A DNA stretch of 64,000 nucleotides from Chrysomallon squamiferum (taxonomy: Eukaryota > Mollusca > Gastropoda > Neomphalida > Peltospiridae), in contig CM022676.1 of NCBI GenBank assembly GCA_012295275.1, positions 7,449,219 to 7,513,218 on the forward strand, written 5' to 3'. Below are positions 46,467 to 59,986 of this stretch, in pieces. Both the position numbers and the translations under genes were made by a program. Every line of letters begins with the position of its first letter. Positions within the stretch are counted from its first letter, which is position 1. The notes under the pieces were generated by a model. It was not told the origin of the DNA, searched no databases, and worked only from the letters and a program-made list of their open reading frames with translations.

Positions 46467-46502
46467 ATATATATATATATAGATACTTGTATAAGTATGT
46501 AT

Positions 46503-46533
<31 letters not shown>

Positions 46534-46674
46534 AACATATATATACACATACACACATACATACATATATACATACACACTAATATATACATATATACAC
46601 ATTATATTTAGTGGTTATATAGATAGATCGATAGATATTCATTTGAAAGTAGATGTTGATCTCTCTCTCTCTCT

Positions 46675-46722
<48 letters not shown>

Positions 46723-46800
46723 GTCACTATTTTTCTTTGACACAGTAAATAAAATGTTCAGTTCTCTGTTATGATTTAATGTTTCCCACTGTACATAAAT
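46455..46800. repeat. TA/GTAT/TC microsatellite zone
   Basis: (TA)n at 46463-46480, 46512-46532 and 46681-46722, and (TC)n at about 46659-46675. No gene. Confidence 0.9.
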
Positions 46801-47519
46801 AAAGCAACATTTCTCTACGTATATAATAATTTTTTTTTTCTCTATCGATTTTTGTAGTTGCGCCATTCTGATTTTACACACTTTTCTTTTCTATAATTTC
46901 TCTATTTATCTGTTGGTTTGTCTGTGTTCATCTGTTTTTCTGTCCGATTTTCTTTTCATTCTCTACGTTACTTTATGCATCCATCCGTCCACGTATAATT
47001 ATGTGTATAATAAAATATATGCGTATATGTGGATACATACATATACACACAAGCGCACGTACACACACATGTGTACACTCGTGAACACACAGTTATTAAT
47101 ACATATAAAAACATAGATAGATACTCCTATACATAATGGAAAGAGGTATGGAAGCTTCATTGCTTATCTGTGAAACAGCGAAATTATATGGAACTACGAA
47201 ACAAAACATCGTAAGGCATTGTAAGGATCAACAACGTTAATTTAGTACTTTTCAAGCACATATTAGTTTGAATTTAGCGTCAGAAATCCTCATCTCGTTC
47301 AGCAATTTTCACTCTTACTGATAACTGCACCTGCACATACTTGGATAACGGAAATTACTTTAAGTTATCTAAATTTAAATAGAAAGACTTTGTATTAATT
47401 TTAATTTAAACCGGAGCTGCACAATAAAGCATTGTTGCTATAATTTATTTATTTATTTATATATAATTTTTTTTTTTTTTAAATAAAATAAAACGAAACA
47501 GATTAAAACAACAACAAAA

Positions 47520-49560
47520 TATTCTCCAGGTCCGTTTAATAGAGTTATAACAAGTTAACGGTCAAAGGGGAATAACTACATAATAAATACATAAGAACTG
47601 AACAGTTATTCCTCTTGGGCAGCTAACTTGTACTTTAAACGCATCTGCACAACAAAGCATTGTTCCTATAATTTATTTATTTATTTTACCAAAAATTAAT
47701 TGAAATAAAATAAAGAAAAAGAAACAGAACAAAATAATAACAAAATATTGTTCTGCAGTCCCATTTAATAGAGTCATAACAAGTTAACGGTCTAAGGGGA
47801 ATAACTCTACTTAAGCTAATAAATAACAACTAAAACAGAGTGATTCCTCTTAGACCGTTAACTTACTGTTTAAACCAAATTTGCATCATAAACCGTTTTT
47901 CCTATAATTTATTTATTTATTTATTTATTCATTCATCTATTTACATGAAAAAAGAAATTTAAATAAAATAAAATAAAACTAAACATTAAAACAATAACAC
48001 AATATTGTGCAGGTCCCTTTAATAGAGTTTTAACAAGTTAACGGTATAAGGGGAATAACTCTACTTAAGCTAATAAATAAGAACTGAAACAGAGTTATTC
48101 CTCTTAGACCGTTAACTTATAGTTTAAACCACATCTGCACAATAAAGCATTGGTCCTGTAATTAATTAATTAATTTATTTATTGATTAATTAATTATTAT
48201 TCTTTTTTTAAATTTATTTTATCAAAAAGAACATATAGTGGAATGATATAAAACAAAATAGAATAAAACTCAAAAAATAATACTCTGCAGATGTCTTTAA
48301 TAGATTCGTAACAAGTTAACGGTCTAAGGGGAATAACTCTATTTAAGATAATAAATAAGAACTAAATCAGAGTTATTCCTCTTAGACCGTTAATTATTTA
48401 CTAAATCGCATCTGCACAATAAAGGATTGTTGTTGCAATTTATTTATTTATTTATTTATTTATTATTGTGTTTGTTTATTTATTTTATAGAAAAAAAAGT
48501 TAAAGTAAAGTAAAATGAAAAAATAAGTAAAACAATAAGAATACTTTGTTGTGCAAATTGTTTTCATATAGTTATGACATGTTAATAGCCTAAGGAGAAT
48601 AACTCTATTTAAGATAATACTTTTGAACTAAAAAAGAGTTATTCCTCTTAGACCGTTAACTTATAATTTAAACCGTTTCAGCACAAAAAAGAATTGTTCC
48701 TATTATTTATTTATTTATCTATTTATTTGATGAAAAGGAAATTTAAACCAAATAAAATAAAACAAAACAGAATAAAATAATAAGAAATTCTTCTTCAGGT
48801 CCATTTAATAGAGTCATAACAAGTTAATAGTCTAAGGGGAACAACTGTATTTAAGATATTAAATAACAACTAAAACAGAGTTATTTCTCGTAGACCGTTA
48901 ATTATACTTTAAACCGCATCTGCACAATAAACGATTGTTGTTGTGATTTATTTGTTTATTTATTTGTTTATTTATTTATTTATAAAAAATAAAATAAAAT
49001 AAAATAAAATAAAACATAACGAAATAAACAATAGCAATAAACAGAGTTATTCCTCTTAGTCCGTTAATTATACACTAAAGCGCATCTGCACAGTAAAGGA
49101 TTTTTGTTGCAATTTGTTTATTTATTTATTTGTTTGTTTGTTTGTTTATTTATTTATTTATTTTATAGAAAAGAAATTAAATTAAAGGAAAATAAAAAAT
49201 AAGTTAAACAACAAGGATAAAATATTGTGCAAATTGTTTTCAAAGAGTTATTACATGTTAAAAGTCTAAGGGGAATAACTCTATTTAAAATAATACTTTT
49301 GAACTAAAACAGAGTTACTCGTCTTAGACCGTTATCTGTACAATAAACCGTATGTGGATAATAAAGCACTGTTGTGTAATTTATTTATTTATTTTCTAAG
49401 AAAGAATTGAAATAAAATAAAACGAAACAAAATCAAATAAACAATAACAATTAATTGTTGTGTAGATGCGTGTAATAGAGTTGTAACAAGCTGATTGTCT
49501 AAGAGGAATAACTCTAATATTATAAATAAATAAAATAATTAATTAAGGGAAATAACTCTA
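47520..49560. repeat. Tandem array of ~240-bp hairpin units, about 9 copies
   Basis: Same units as at 27.84-29.36 kb. Best example: arms 47783-47808 and 47837-47862, 26 nt each with two mismatches, loop 28 nt. Others begin near 47560, 48040, 48319, 48584, 48826, 49030 (partial), 49260 and 49493. A lone copy lies at 52.3 kb. Confidence 0.85.
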
Positions 49561-51772
49561 ACATTAAAACTTTAAGTCACTGAGCATTTGTCTTCTACGC
49601 CATTGTTTTTTTTTCAAAACAAAAATACTGAATTTTGTTTAATAATTTAGGAAGAAAGAAAGAAAAATATACGGGTATAAATCACAGTTTTAGTCTCACA
49701 ATTTGTTAGCAAAAATGTTATTCTATAATTTGTTATAATGTTTGTAACCGAAACAAAACTTGAAGACGGAGCCTACCTCTTTTCATTTTTAAACTTTTAT
49801 GTAATATTATGATTAGGCTTAGTTTCGTTTATATAAAATAAATAAAAAAATAAGTTAATAAATAAATAAGTAAATAATTAAATAAGTAAATAAATAAATA
49901 AATGAATAAATAAATAAATAAATAAATAAGTTTCCAATTTACTTCCACAGATGACTTCTGCTGAAACTTAAATACGATGAAAAAGATGTTTTATATATTT
50001 ATTTTAATTTTAAATGTGTCTTTAATTTCTAATTTTATTTTGATAACAGTCTCAATATTGTTTAACTATCGAGTGCAAGTATATTTTGCCATTTGTCTCT
50101 TGTAGACTGTTTCATTATTTTCCCAAAGATCCACCGAATTTACCGTTCTAACAAGCGCAATAAATTTCAGCCATTGTCAGGGACAGCACCGGACCACCTG
50201 GGGTTAGATTCTGGCGCCCCCAGGAAAATATCAATTTCAAAATTTATAAGTAATAAAAAAAAAAAAAAAAAAAATCCTGTCTGTTCTCAAATGTTCTAAA
50301 AGCAAACACTACTTGATACTGTTTTATTTGTAGATTTAAGACAAGAATAAACAGACATAAAGATAGCCAGATAAGAGGTGAACTTCCAGAATGTCATGCT
50401 TTTTGGTATCAAAACGGTGATTAGCACTGTCATGTTTGGCTTACATCTTTGTATGGTGAGCAGTGTAGTTGATAACAAAAATAGCTGAAACAGTTCTACA
50501 ATACACAAAATCTGTTTGAGAAATCTGGATCTTTTGCTGTAGCCTAAGGTTGTTGTATTTATCTGTTTCATGATCTTTTCGTCCTCAAATAAACCGAGGT
50601 GTTTTGGTGATTGCTGTTGCTAGTGAGGTAGCATAGATTTAAGTTTGTTGTCTGGATTGTTCTGCTTGCTCTTGTTTTTTAAAGCTGTGTCCTGATCTCT
50701 TGATTCTGAAGAAAGTTGTTGAATCTCAGATTCAGTGGCAAATCAGTAACCAGCGCTTTGGAAAACAAAAATTTCTCGATGATTTAAACAATGAACACCA
50801 TCCCTATTTTCATCAGATTCAGAACTATCAAGTAGAAACAAATCGAAATATCCGCGTCCAAAACATTTTCATTTTCAAGAATGGGTGGTATGTTGTTGAA
50901 GTAAATGATACATAAATAATAAGATTACAACAACGTTTCCTCCACATACAATATTTTCACTTGCACACCGCGAACGTTTGTTTCTGTGTTGTAATGAATC
51001 GACTTGTGTGGGATATTCTGATGTAGAAATTTGTGGTTTTACACATTACATTTATAACAACAAAAGAAACGGAAGAGCTGAAGGAGCAAAATATAAATTA
51101 ATTAATATAATCACTTACATCTGTACACTTTTACAACTCTGAGGAATCATGCATTACAAACATATGACTTCTGAATCAAATACTAAATTGATATCTTTTG
51201 TCCTGAAAAGTTTTTAGTCATTTGTTTTCCTTTTTGCCCTCTTTTGAAACTTCTAGAAATGTACAGCAGATGTAAATAGTTTATTTTCATATTATTCAGA
51301 CTCAAAAGTTATTCAGGAAGAGGAATCAGTAAGAAAAGAAACATTTCCATATTGTTGCTTTTTTTAACAATGGTTAAAGTGATAGAAATCGGATTAAAAG
51401 AATTGTGAGCAAGAAGTTAGAAAGGGAAATAGGACAAGGGACGTAATAAAAGCAACTGATGTAACTACTAAACTAGTGTGTACTATTGTTTTGTTCATTA
51501 TGTTATATTTCTTTATCTTAGAGCAGGTTTGTTTCTGTTTCCGCTTATATACACATACACACATACATGCAATACATACATACATACATACATACACACA
51601 CATAAACATACACATACATATACACTTAAGTGAACAAAATATTATATGCGTTTTCTGTAAAATATTTAAAAACACTGATAAATATATTTATTGTTGCTCA
51701 CTATGTTGTTAGGATCATATTTAATGATTAGATAGATATTCATCTGAACATAAATATTAATATGTACATATA

Positions 51773-51985
51773 CAGGGTGTCCCAGAAATCACGCACCATG
51801 AAGATTTTTATTTAGATACATATGAATAACATTTTTATTAATAATAATCATAACAAATGCTCAAATTGCTTGCCCTCTGCATTGATACATACTTCAATTC
51901 TCTTTATAAAACTGTTTTTTACTCTGTAATATAAAAAAAATAAAATATATACATGTATATGGTGCGCGACTTCTGGGACACCCTG
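51773..51985. mobile_element. Mariner-type MITE, 213 bp
   Basis: Terminal inverted repeats of about 27 bp (left starts cagggtgtcccagaaatc, right ends gacttctgggacaccctg) flanked by TA on both sides. The interior is AT-rich without coding capacity. Absent from element copy 1, so it inserted after the duplication. Confidence 0.85.
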
Positions 51986-52313
51986 TATATCACTATTTTT
52001 CTTTGACACAGTAAAGAAAATGTTCAGTTCTCTATTATAATTTAATGTTTCGCATTGTACCTAAAGAAAGCAACGTTTCTCTGCGTACACAATAAATAAT
52101 GTTTTTCATTTTTTTCTCTATCGATTTTTATAGTTCGGCCATTCTGATTTAACATACATCTCTTTTCTTTTCTATAATTCTCTGTTTATCTGTTACTTGT
52201 CTGTGTCCATCTTTTTCTCTGTCTGATATATGCATTTATAATATCTTTTTTACAAAATAAATAAATAAATTACAACAATAATCCTTTTATTGTGCAGATG
52301 CGGTTTAGAATAT

Positions 52314-52370
52314 AATTAACGGTCTAAAGAGGAATCACTCTTATATAGAGTTATTCCCCTTAACTTGTCC
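52314..52370. repeat. Solitary hairpin unit
   Basis: 'taacggtctaaagaggaatcactct' with a short loop and 'agagttattccccttaa'. A single dispersed copy of the tandem hairpin family, here with a much shorter loop. Confidence 0.6.
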
Positions 52371-52600
52371 AACTGTATTATACGTATGTACACAACAATT
52401 TATTGCTATTGTTTATTTGGTTATGTTTATTTTATTTTATTTTATTTCATTGTATTTTATTTTCTATAAAATATATAAATACGTACAAATACACACAAGC
52501 GGACGTACACGCTCAAACTTACAAACAATAACATACATTCGTTCGTAAACACACATTAATACATATAAACATATGTATATAGATATACCTGTACATACAT

Positions 52601-52715
<115 letters not shown>

Positions 52716-52929
52716 CACACAAACATTCACACACACACACAAAGCAAATCTCAGGACGTCTGACATAAAACAGATGGTAATACGCATAATCTTTTCTTAT
52801 TTTGGTTTTATATAAATTTCTCATTCTCTCTCTGTCGCACACACACATACACAAATGCACACAAACACAAATATGCACCCACAAAAACAAATACACTTAA
52901 GAAAGAAACATCAAGACACCCGACATAAA

Positions 52930-53470
52930 ACAGGTGGTACTACGTATTTCACCAGACTTTCTGAATAGTCTTAATATCGTTGTTTGATTTATTACCTGTG
53001 TGACAATGTAACAAAAAGCAGATATTGTCCTGCAGAACACATTAATACAGTGAATTCATCTGTACGTTGACAACGCAGTACACATTAATACAGTGCATTC
53101 ATGATTACGTTGACAACGCAGTACACATTAATACAGTGCATTCATGATTATGTTGACAACGCAGTACACATTAATACAGTGAATTCATGGTTATGTCAAT
53201 AACACAGTACACATTAGTACACTGCATTCATCTGTACGTTGACAAAGCAGTACACATTAATACAGTGAATTCATGATTAAGTTGATTACACGTAATACAG
53301 TGATTTCAGGATTATGTTGACAACGCAGTAACCATTAATACAGTGAATTCTTGGTTATGTTGATGGGGCCAGTTTATAAATAAGATTATGATTTAATAAC
53401 ACTAGATTTTTATATTCTATTCCTAATGTAGGTTTTCTCTCTATAATTTGTTTATACACTGACGCAAAAC
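52930..53470 (+). repeat. Displaced receptor intron 1 with ~46-bp minisatellite
   Basis: Reverse complement of intron 1 of gene A: the 'gaatagtcttaatatcgttg' segment, then about seven units of 'gcagtacacattaatacagt' (53036-53366), then a further intron flank. No exons accompany it. Confidence 0.75.
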
Positions 53471-53499
53471 AGTGTCTAGATTAAACGGGAATGAAAAAC

Positions 53500-54071
53500 A
53501 GTGACAATAATATAATTTAAAATTATATCAAACAATATAATGAAATACTTTACAATATAATATAATATTGCACGATATGATATCATCAGAACACAATAGA
53601 AAAAATTCAGTGACATGGCAGAAAGAATATTAGGTGTCTGGGGTCACATTTTTTTGTGCGTATGCTTCCATCCATGGCTGGTTTTAAACAGACTTGTAGA
53701 GATACAATATATCAGATTAAAACTAACCAAGTCATTTCATGACGCACGAAATAAAACTGACAAAGAGCCAACTTCAAAATGGCCGCCCTTTATCTGTTGA
53801 CAATACCCAGTTTATTATGAAATATCATCTGAGAATTTGCACATTTTCAAACCAATTCAGCACATATACATACATGGATATATACATACGTAACCACTTA
53901 TCTACATACACATTGCTATAATATATATAAATATATACGTACATATATACACACAGGCATAACCTCGAAAAAACAACAACATTACCCACCAACAAAAAAG
54001 AAAAAAGAAAAACGAAAACAAATCAAGTATTCAAAATATAACGGGAGAAAACCTATAATAATAATAATCAT

Positions 54072-54142
<71 letters not shown>

Positions 54143-54495
54143 CAACAACAACGACAACAAAAAAGCACGAAAACTAACAAACGAAAAAAAAAAAATCAAA
54201 CAGAGGTTGAATAACAGGTACAGGCTGAGAGCTAAGTAAATGTGATTGTGAGAAATGAGTTTTGAAAGAAAATAAGACAGAACAATAACAAATCATAATA
54301 CACACAAATAGTTTACGTAAAGTCGTTGAATATTTTGTTATCAGAGACTGGAGTACGTTAAGAATGGTACAACAGATACGTCGATTACAGAAACTAATAG
54401 AAACATTGTTATTTCGCACAGTTTTATATAATTACGTACGCTATAGGTGTATGTATACACATACGGATTTAGATCTATACTCAAAATATAAAAAT

Positions 54496-54568
<73 letters not shown>

Positions 54569-54871
54569 TCTTGTATAACCGAACACAAAAGAAAGAATAT
54601 GCTACGCAATAACTTGGCAGAAAGAGTATCTTTTGGGTTACATTTTTTGCGCGTCGTCTTTAACTGATGACTGGTTTTGAATAGAGTGTAGAGTTACAAT
54701 AAGAGTTCAAATGAGTCCGTCTTGTCATGACAGGACAAACTAAACTTGACAAGCAGCCAAATTCAAAATGGCCGCCCTTTATCTCTTTGCAGCACCCAGT
54801 TTATTATTAAATGTCACATGAGAATTTGGACAAATATTTCTCATTATTAAAAATGAACAAAAACGCGCGCG

Positions 54872-54913
<42 letters not shown>

Positions 54914-55300
54914 TATACACACATATAAACATAAACGAACATACGCATATACACATATATTTACTTACCTACTTACATAGATAGGTACATACAAAAAAAC
55001 CCACCAAAAACAAACAAACACACAACAACAAACACCTTCAGAATACATATATGCACACATACATTCATTCACACATACGTAACAACTTATCTACATACCT
55101 GCAAATACACAAATCCATATTTCTATCATATAAAATACCCCCGAAAAAATATTACATAAAGGTAAACACATAAAAGCAAATAAACGTATTGAAGAAAATC
55201 AAGTATTCAAAATATAACGCTGTATGGCAAGTTTAAGAGCTGAATTCAATTCAGTGAATTTAATTTATTAATAAAAATGAATAACAACCCAGAGGTTAAT
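53500..55300 (+). repeat. Alpha repeat block, two cores
   Basis: Close copy of 1-1855 and 22.6-24.6 kb: cores at about 53610-53850 and 54610-54855, (AAT)n at 54056-54139, (CA)n at 54499-54567 and 54870-54910. No gene. Confidence 0.65.
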
Positions 55301-55362
55301 TTAATTATATTTACATTTTATTTTATATTATTTTATTTTATTTTATTTATTTATAATTTAAG

Positions 55363-55684
55363 GTCAGTATTATATGTTAACAACATCAGACAGATGTGCA
55401 GTTGTTGGATCTCCTTTTACTTCCACTTGTCGAGAAATTCGTTCACCGATTCTTTGTTTTATTATTGCTTGGTTTGTGAATAACACTGAATGCAAGATGC
55501 ATGAACTAGATGGAAAATGTCAGTGTCGTTTTCTTAATGAACATTCAGAAGAATACATTTTTTAACTGTCTTTTTGAACGAATCATTCTCATAGTAAAGT
55601 CTGTCAAAATCAGTCAACATGGAACAGTATGGAGATATGATGAATATGGACGACGAAGCAATGAAATAAAACTGGAAGTGAGAG
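55363..55684 (+). pseudogene. Frameshifted V-type Ig exon
   Basis: 322 nt between intact splice sites. Same break after EEYIF and same WRC-to-WRY change as at 25212-25533, so both descend from an already dead exon. No signal exon remains upstream. Confidence 0.85.
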
Positions 55685-56019
55685 GTAAAATTAACTTTAT
55701 TTTTAATATTATTACTATACGTATTGTATTTAAAAAAGAAGGAAAAAACAAAACAAGAAACAACAACAACAACAAGTTCGTCAATTTCGGTATGAAGCAT
55801 TTGCCTCATCTGCTTCAGTGTTGTTACGGCCATATATGTATACTTTTATATATATGTGTGTGTCTGTATGTGTGCGTATGTGTACGTGTACGTGAGCACA
55901 CTTGTAGAATCATACGTTTACATAGATAATTATATATTTACAAACACCTAGGCAGTGAGTTGGATGGATGGATGGATGGATGGGCAGAATGATCGAAAGA
56001 ATGAAAGAAACAAATGAAC

Positions 56020-56870
56020 ATTGGCAGAGTATTGTCTATGTGCAAAGTCTAACCAGACGTAAATAAGACAAAGAACATTCCGATCCTAAAATACATATTA
56101 CTAATTTGCCAGTGACAGGTTTCCCAAAAAAAAAAAAAAAAAAAAAATATCAACGGAAAATTACAAAATGCAAAAAAACGGTGTGCTTCGTGGGAGAATA
56201 TTCAAATATGATAAAAACATATTTGCCAGTGCAGGGTTTGACACACACAAAAAATGTAAAAATAGATGCACGTGAAAATTACAAAAGACAAAGAACGCAA
56301 TACGACGTGGGAAGCGATGATTACCTGTGATTACTCAGAAACCTTTTGACATAAAAAATTAGATCCACGCAAAATTATAAAAAAACAAAGAACGGCGTGC
56401 TTCGTGGTAGAATATAAAATCTGATAATACATATTTGCCGGTGCAAGGGTAACACAAAAACATAGGTACACGCAAACATTACAAAAGACAAAGAACGGTG
56501 TGCTTCGTGGGAAGCGATGATTAACACCGATTACTGAGCAGGCTTTTTTGTTGTCTGATTAGGTTACACGTAAACAATATTCTGTGACGTCATCCGTCTT
56601 CGGGGCGCATCATGATTACTCTCGGTCTAAAATAGCGTTCGTCGCGCTGAAGAGCGGTCACGTTTCAGTCAGCTGACCGTTACGTCAGTATTTAGGTCGT
56701 TTCGAACGTGTCCGAAGATTTCCGAGTCTGTCATTTTCTGATAGAGGTCTTGGATTTCGTCTTGTCGTGTGTGTACGAGTAAATAGCACTTTTTATACGC
56801 TACCAGGGAACTGCTGAAGTCAGTCGAGTGGTTCTAGTATATTACAGATATTATTTTACTAGGATTAAAA
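56020..56870 (+). promoter_or_regulatory. Conserved 5' block of gene E
   Basis: Tandem diverged units ('acaaagaacg', 'gaagcgatgatta'), TGACGTCA at about 56585, 'gttacgtcag', 'ctttttatacgc' at about 56788 and 'ctgaagtcagtcgagtgg'. The p53-like palindrome has lost its core (gaacgtgtcc). It lies about 230 bp before the gene E signal exon. Confidence 0.5.
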
Positions 56871-57096
56871 CGGATGCTTTTGTTGTGAAACAGGATGTAC
56901 AGATGGTAACATAGCAACAGAAAAGTAAACAAGGAAAAATTTAAAAGAAGAAGGTTGAGAAGAAACTATTTTTGTATTAACAGAAGTGAAAACAAGAAAG
57001 TAATGAAAATTTAACAAACAAAAACAAAACAAATATTAATAATAATAGTAATAAAATTATTTTTTGTTAACGGCAGTGAAAACTAAAACACTGAAA

Positions 57097-57154
57097 ATGA
57101 GTTCTAAGTTATTATGTCTGTTCGTGTTACTGGGATGTGTATTGTACGTACAAG
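57097..57154 (+). CDS. Gene E signal exon
   Basis: 58 nt, MSSKLLCLFVLLGCVLYVQ, donor gtatgt, phase 1 out. Confidence 0.8.
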
Positions 57155-57463
57155 GTATGTATTTGATATTTTTTCTTTTCTTTTCTTTTCATTTCTTTCT
57201 TTCCTTCTTTCTTTCTTTCTTATTATTATTTGTTTGTTATCGAGTTAAATGTGAAATCTGGGTGGACTCGCCACTGTTTTTGAATGACTAATGTAAAATG
57301 AAATGTTTAACTGTCAGTATTGAAACTCTTTAAAATATATTTATGAAAATATGAAGCAATAACATAACAAAGTATAACAAAACATAACAGTCCGCAACGA
57401 AGCGTTGCGTAACGTAATTAACATGATGTAATACAACTGAAAAATATGTAAAAAAAGCATAGC

Positions 57464-57524
<61 letters not shown>

Positions 57525-57703
57525 TCTGGCTGGAGTTGTTATATTTGGATGACAAATGTAAAATGAAATGTATGACTGTCAGTGGAACTCTTTAACATAA
57601 TATAACATAACATAACATGTATAACATAATATAACAGTCCATAACAGAGCGTACCGTAACGTAATTAACATAATGTAATACAACCAGAAAATAAGTAAAA
57701 AGC

Positions 57704-57753
<50 letters not shown>

Positions 57754-58543
57754 CAACAACAAAAAAAACAAAAAAAAAAAAAAAAAAAATAATAACAATA
57801 AAATAAAATTTAAAATAAAATAAAATTTAAAATAAAATAAAATAAAATAAAATAAAATAAAATAAAATAAAATGTAAAATAAAATAAAAATTAAAATAAA
57901 TAAATAAAAATCAAACGGAGATTGAATCACTGGCACAAGATTCTGATTGTTAGAAATGAATTTTGAAAGAAAACAAGAAAGAAAAATAACAGTTGAGAAT
58001 ACAGGCGAATAGTTTACGTAAAGTCGTTGATTATTTTGATATCAGAGACTGGTGTATGCTGAGAATGGGACAGTAGATACGTCGATTACAAAAAATATTG
58101 TACATTTCTATCTAATTATGCGTTTTAGGTGTATCCAATTATACGGAATTAGAGGTTTGATGTAGCAATATACAGATATATACTTTAAAAAAGATTATAA
58201 TACAATATATATGTTTAATATGTAGTAGATTTCAGATTTCCTTAAAAACTATATAAGCTACGGTGAGGCGTTATTTTCGGTCCCAGTAGTGTCTGCATGT
58301 CTACTAAAGTTCCAACCAGTCTCGGCAGCAGCCTGAGACAGCAATGTTAACAGACCCCTTCGGTGATCTTTCCTAGGCAGGAAAAGCAGAGGTCGGGGGC
58401 GGGGGATAAAGCTTACACCGTACAGGTCAGACGTCTGACTAATTGTCAGCTGGACAGTTATATAGATCCAGTTTAAGTAACTGAAAGGTAGTTTGATGTG
58501 GCTTTCCAACAAATATCTATTTAAATAAATACTGACATCTCTC

Positions 58544-58629
<86 letters not shown>

Positions 58630-59920
58630 AAAAATACAAATAAAAATACTACTAATGCATTCTAGTTTACCTATTTTTACTCTCTCTCTACCTGCATATT
58701 TATTTATCTGTCTATCTCTGTGAGTATCTGTTTATATTTCCTTCTAAATTGATATCCTGTCTTGTCCTGGGTAGTCGGCGTAGGGTTTTGTGTCGCTGTA
58801 GGTATAGTATCGTCTTAATGGCACTAAAATGTGGAATCTCGTGTAACAATCTGTTAGGAAAAATCTAACAATCGTGGTTTTTCCTGAGACTGGAAATCTC
58901 ATCGGCGTAAATCTTAGCAATTGTTTTGCATTTTAGCTCGGTCCATGAGGTTCGCCTTAAACGCATCAACATGCTTAATAAATGGGACCGCCGCGTGGTT
59001 GTGCTGTAGCTGGTCTGCCATCCGGAGCATGTTGTCCACAGTCACATCGTAGGCTCTGCATTGCGACGTAGTACACCTCCAGTAAATTTTCTCTCCACAC
59101 TTTCCTAAATCTGTGCTGGTTGTAATACAAATGTCGTCCGCCTATTAACATGTCGATAAAAGTCACTCTATATTGTGCAGCTGCCACAATGTTAAACGTG
59201 AAATAGTTTTCCATTTTGATATAGAACTTTATATAGATTAAACCTGGAAGAGAACCAATGTACAAGTGCCTGCTGAGTAAAACAGAAAGATAAATTTACC
59301 ACCCAAAACAGTAAATTGGTAGAGCATAATATGAGCAAATAAAAAAAAAAAAAAAAAAAACCCCATTCATGCACCTACTCAGTTAATGGAAACCTAGTTA
59401 CAAATCTACAAAGGACAGTAATCATATAACATTCTAATTTAGGGTTCTCATCGTTGTTAACAAAAACGGCGTCTCGTAACTGCAGCGCAGAACTTACAAA
59501 CAATTAGAAATGTCTGCGTCCCGGGACTTTTATTATTCTACGTCCGGGTACTAAACAAAATAGATTTGTCGACTTCCCGGGCCGACACCTTACGAACCTT
59601 GTCGCTAGAGTCTGTCGCCAGATTATTCTTCGAAACAAGAACCCGTAACACCTACATCTCCCGAGGTCGTAACTAATCCTTCAATTCCCAGGCTTTTTGT
59701 TGATTCGGCAGACCGAACCAACAGACCGAACCAATAGTTAAAATACTAGATTAGTAACACTTACCAACGGACGTTTCTTCCGTCAGAATCCATGTTGCCT
59801 AGGTTACGTCACAATTCAAAATGGCCGATCTTTATCTCTTTGCAACACCCAATTTTTAATGTAATTATCACCGGACAACTTGTACAAAAAATTATCATAA
59901 TTAAAAATACAAACGCACAC

Positions 59921-59986
<66 letters not shown>

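Larger units (their letters stand above)
46800..52190. repeat. Large duplicated non-coding element, copy 2
   Basis: Direct-orientation counterpart of 27.35-31.35 kb, longer because its hairpin array has more units and because a MITE (51773-51985) inserted. No gene seen. Confidence 0.65.

Noticed and set aside
58258-58512. 84-residue minus-strand frame near 58.3-58.5 kb
   Set aside because: No recognisable domain, no splice or repeat support; composition looks accidental.
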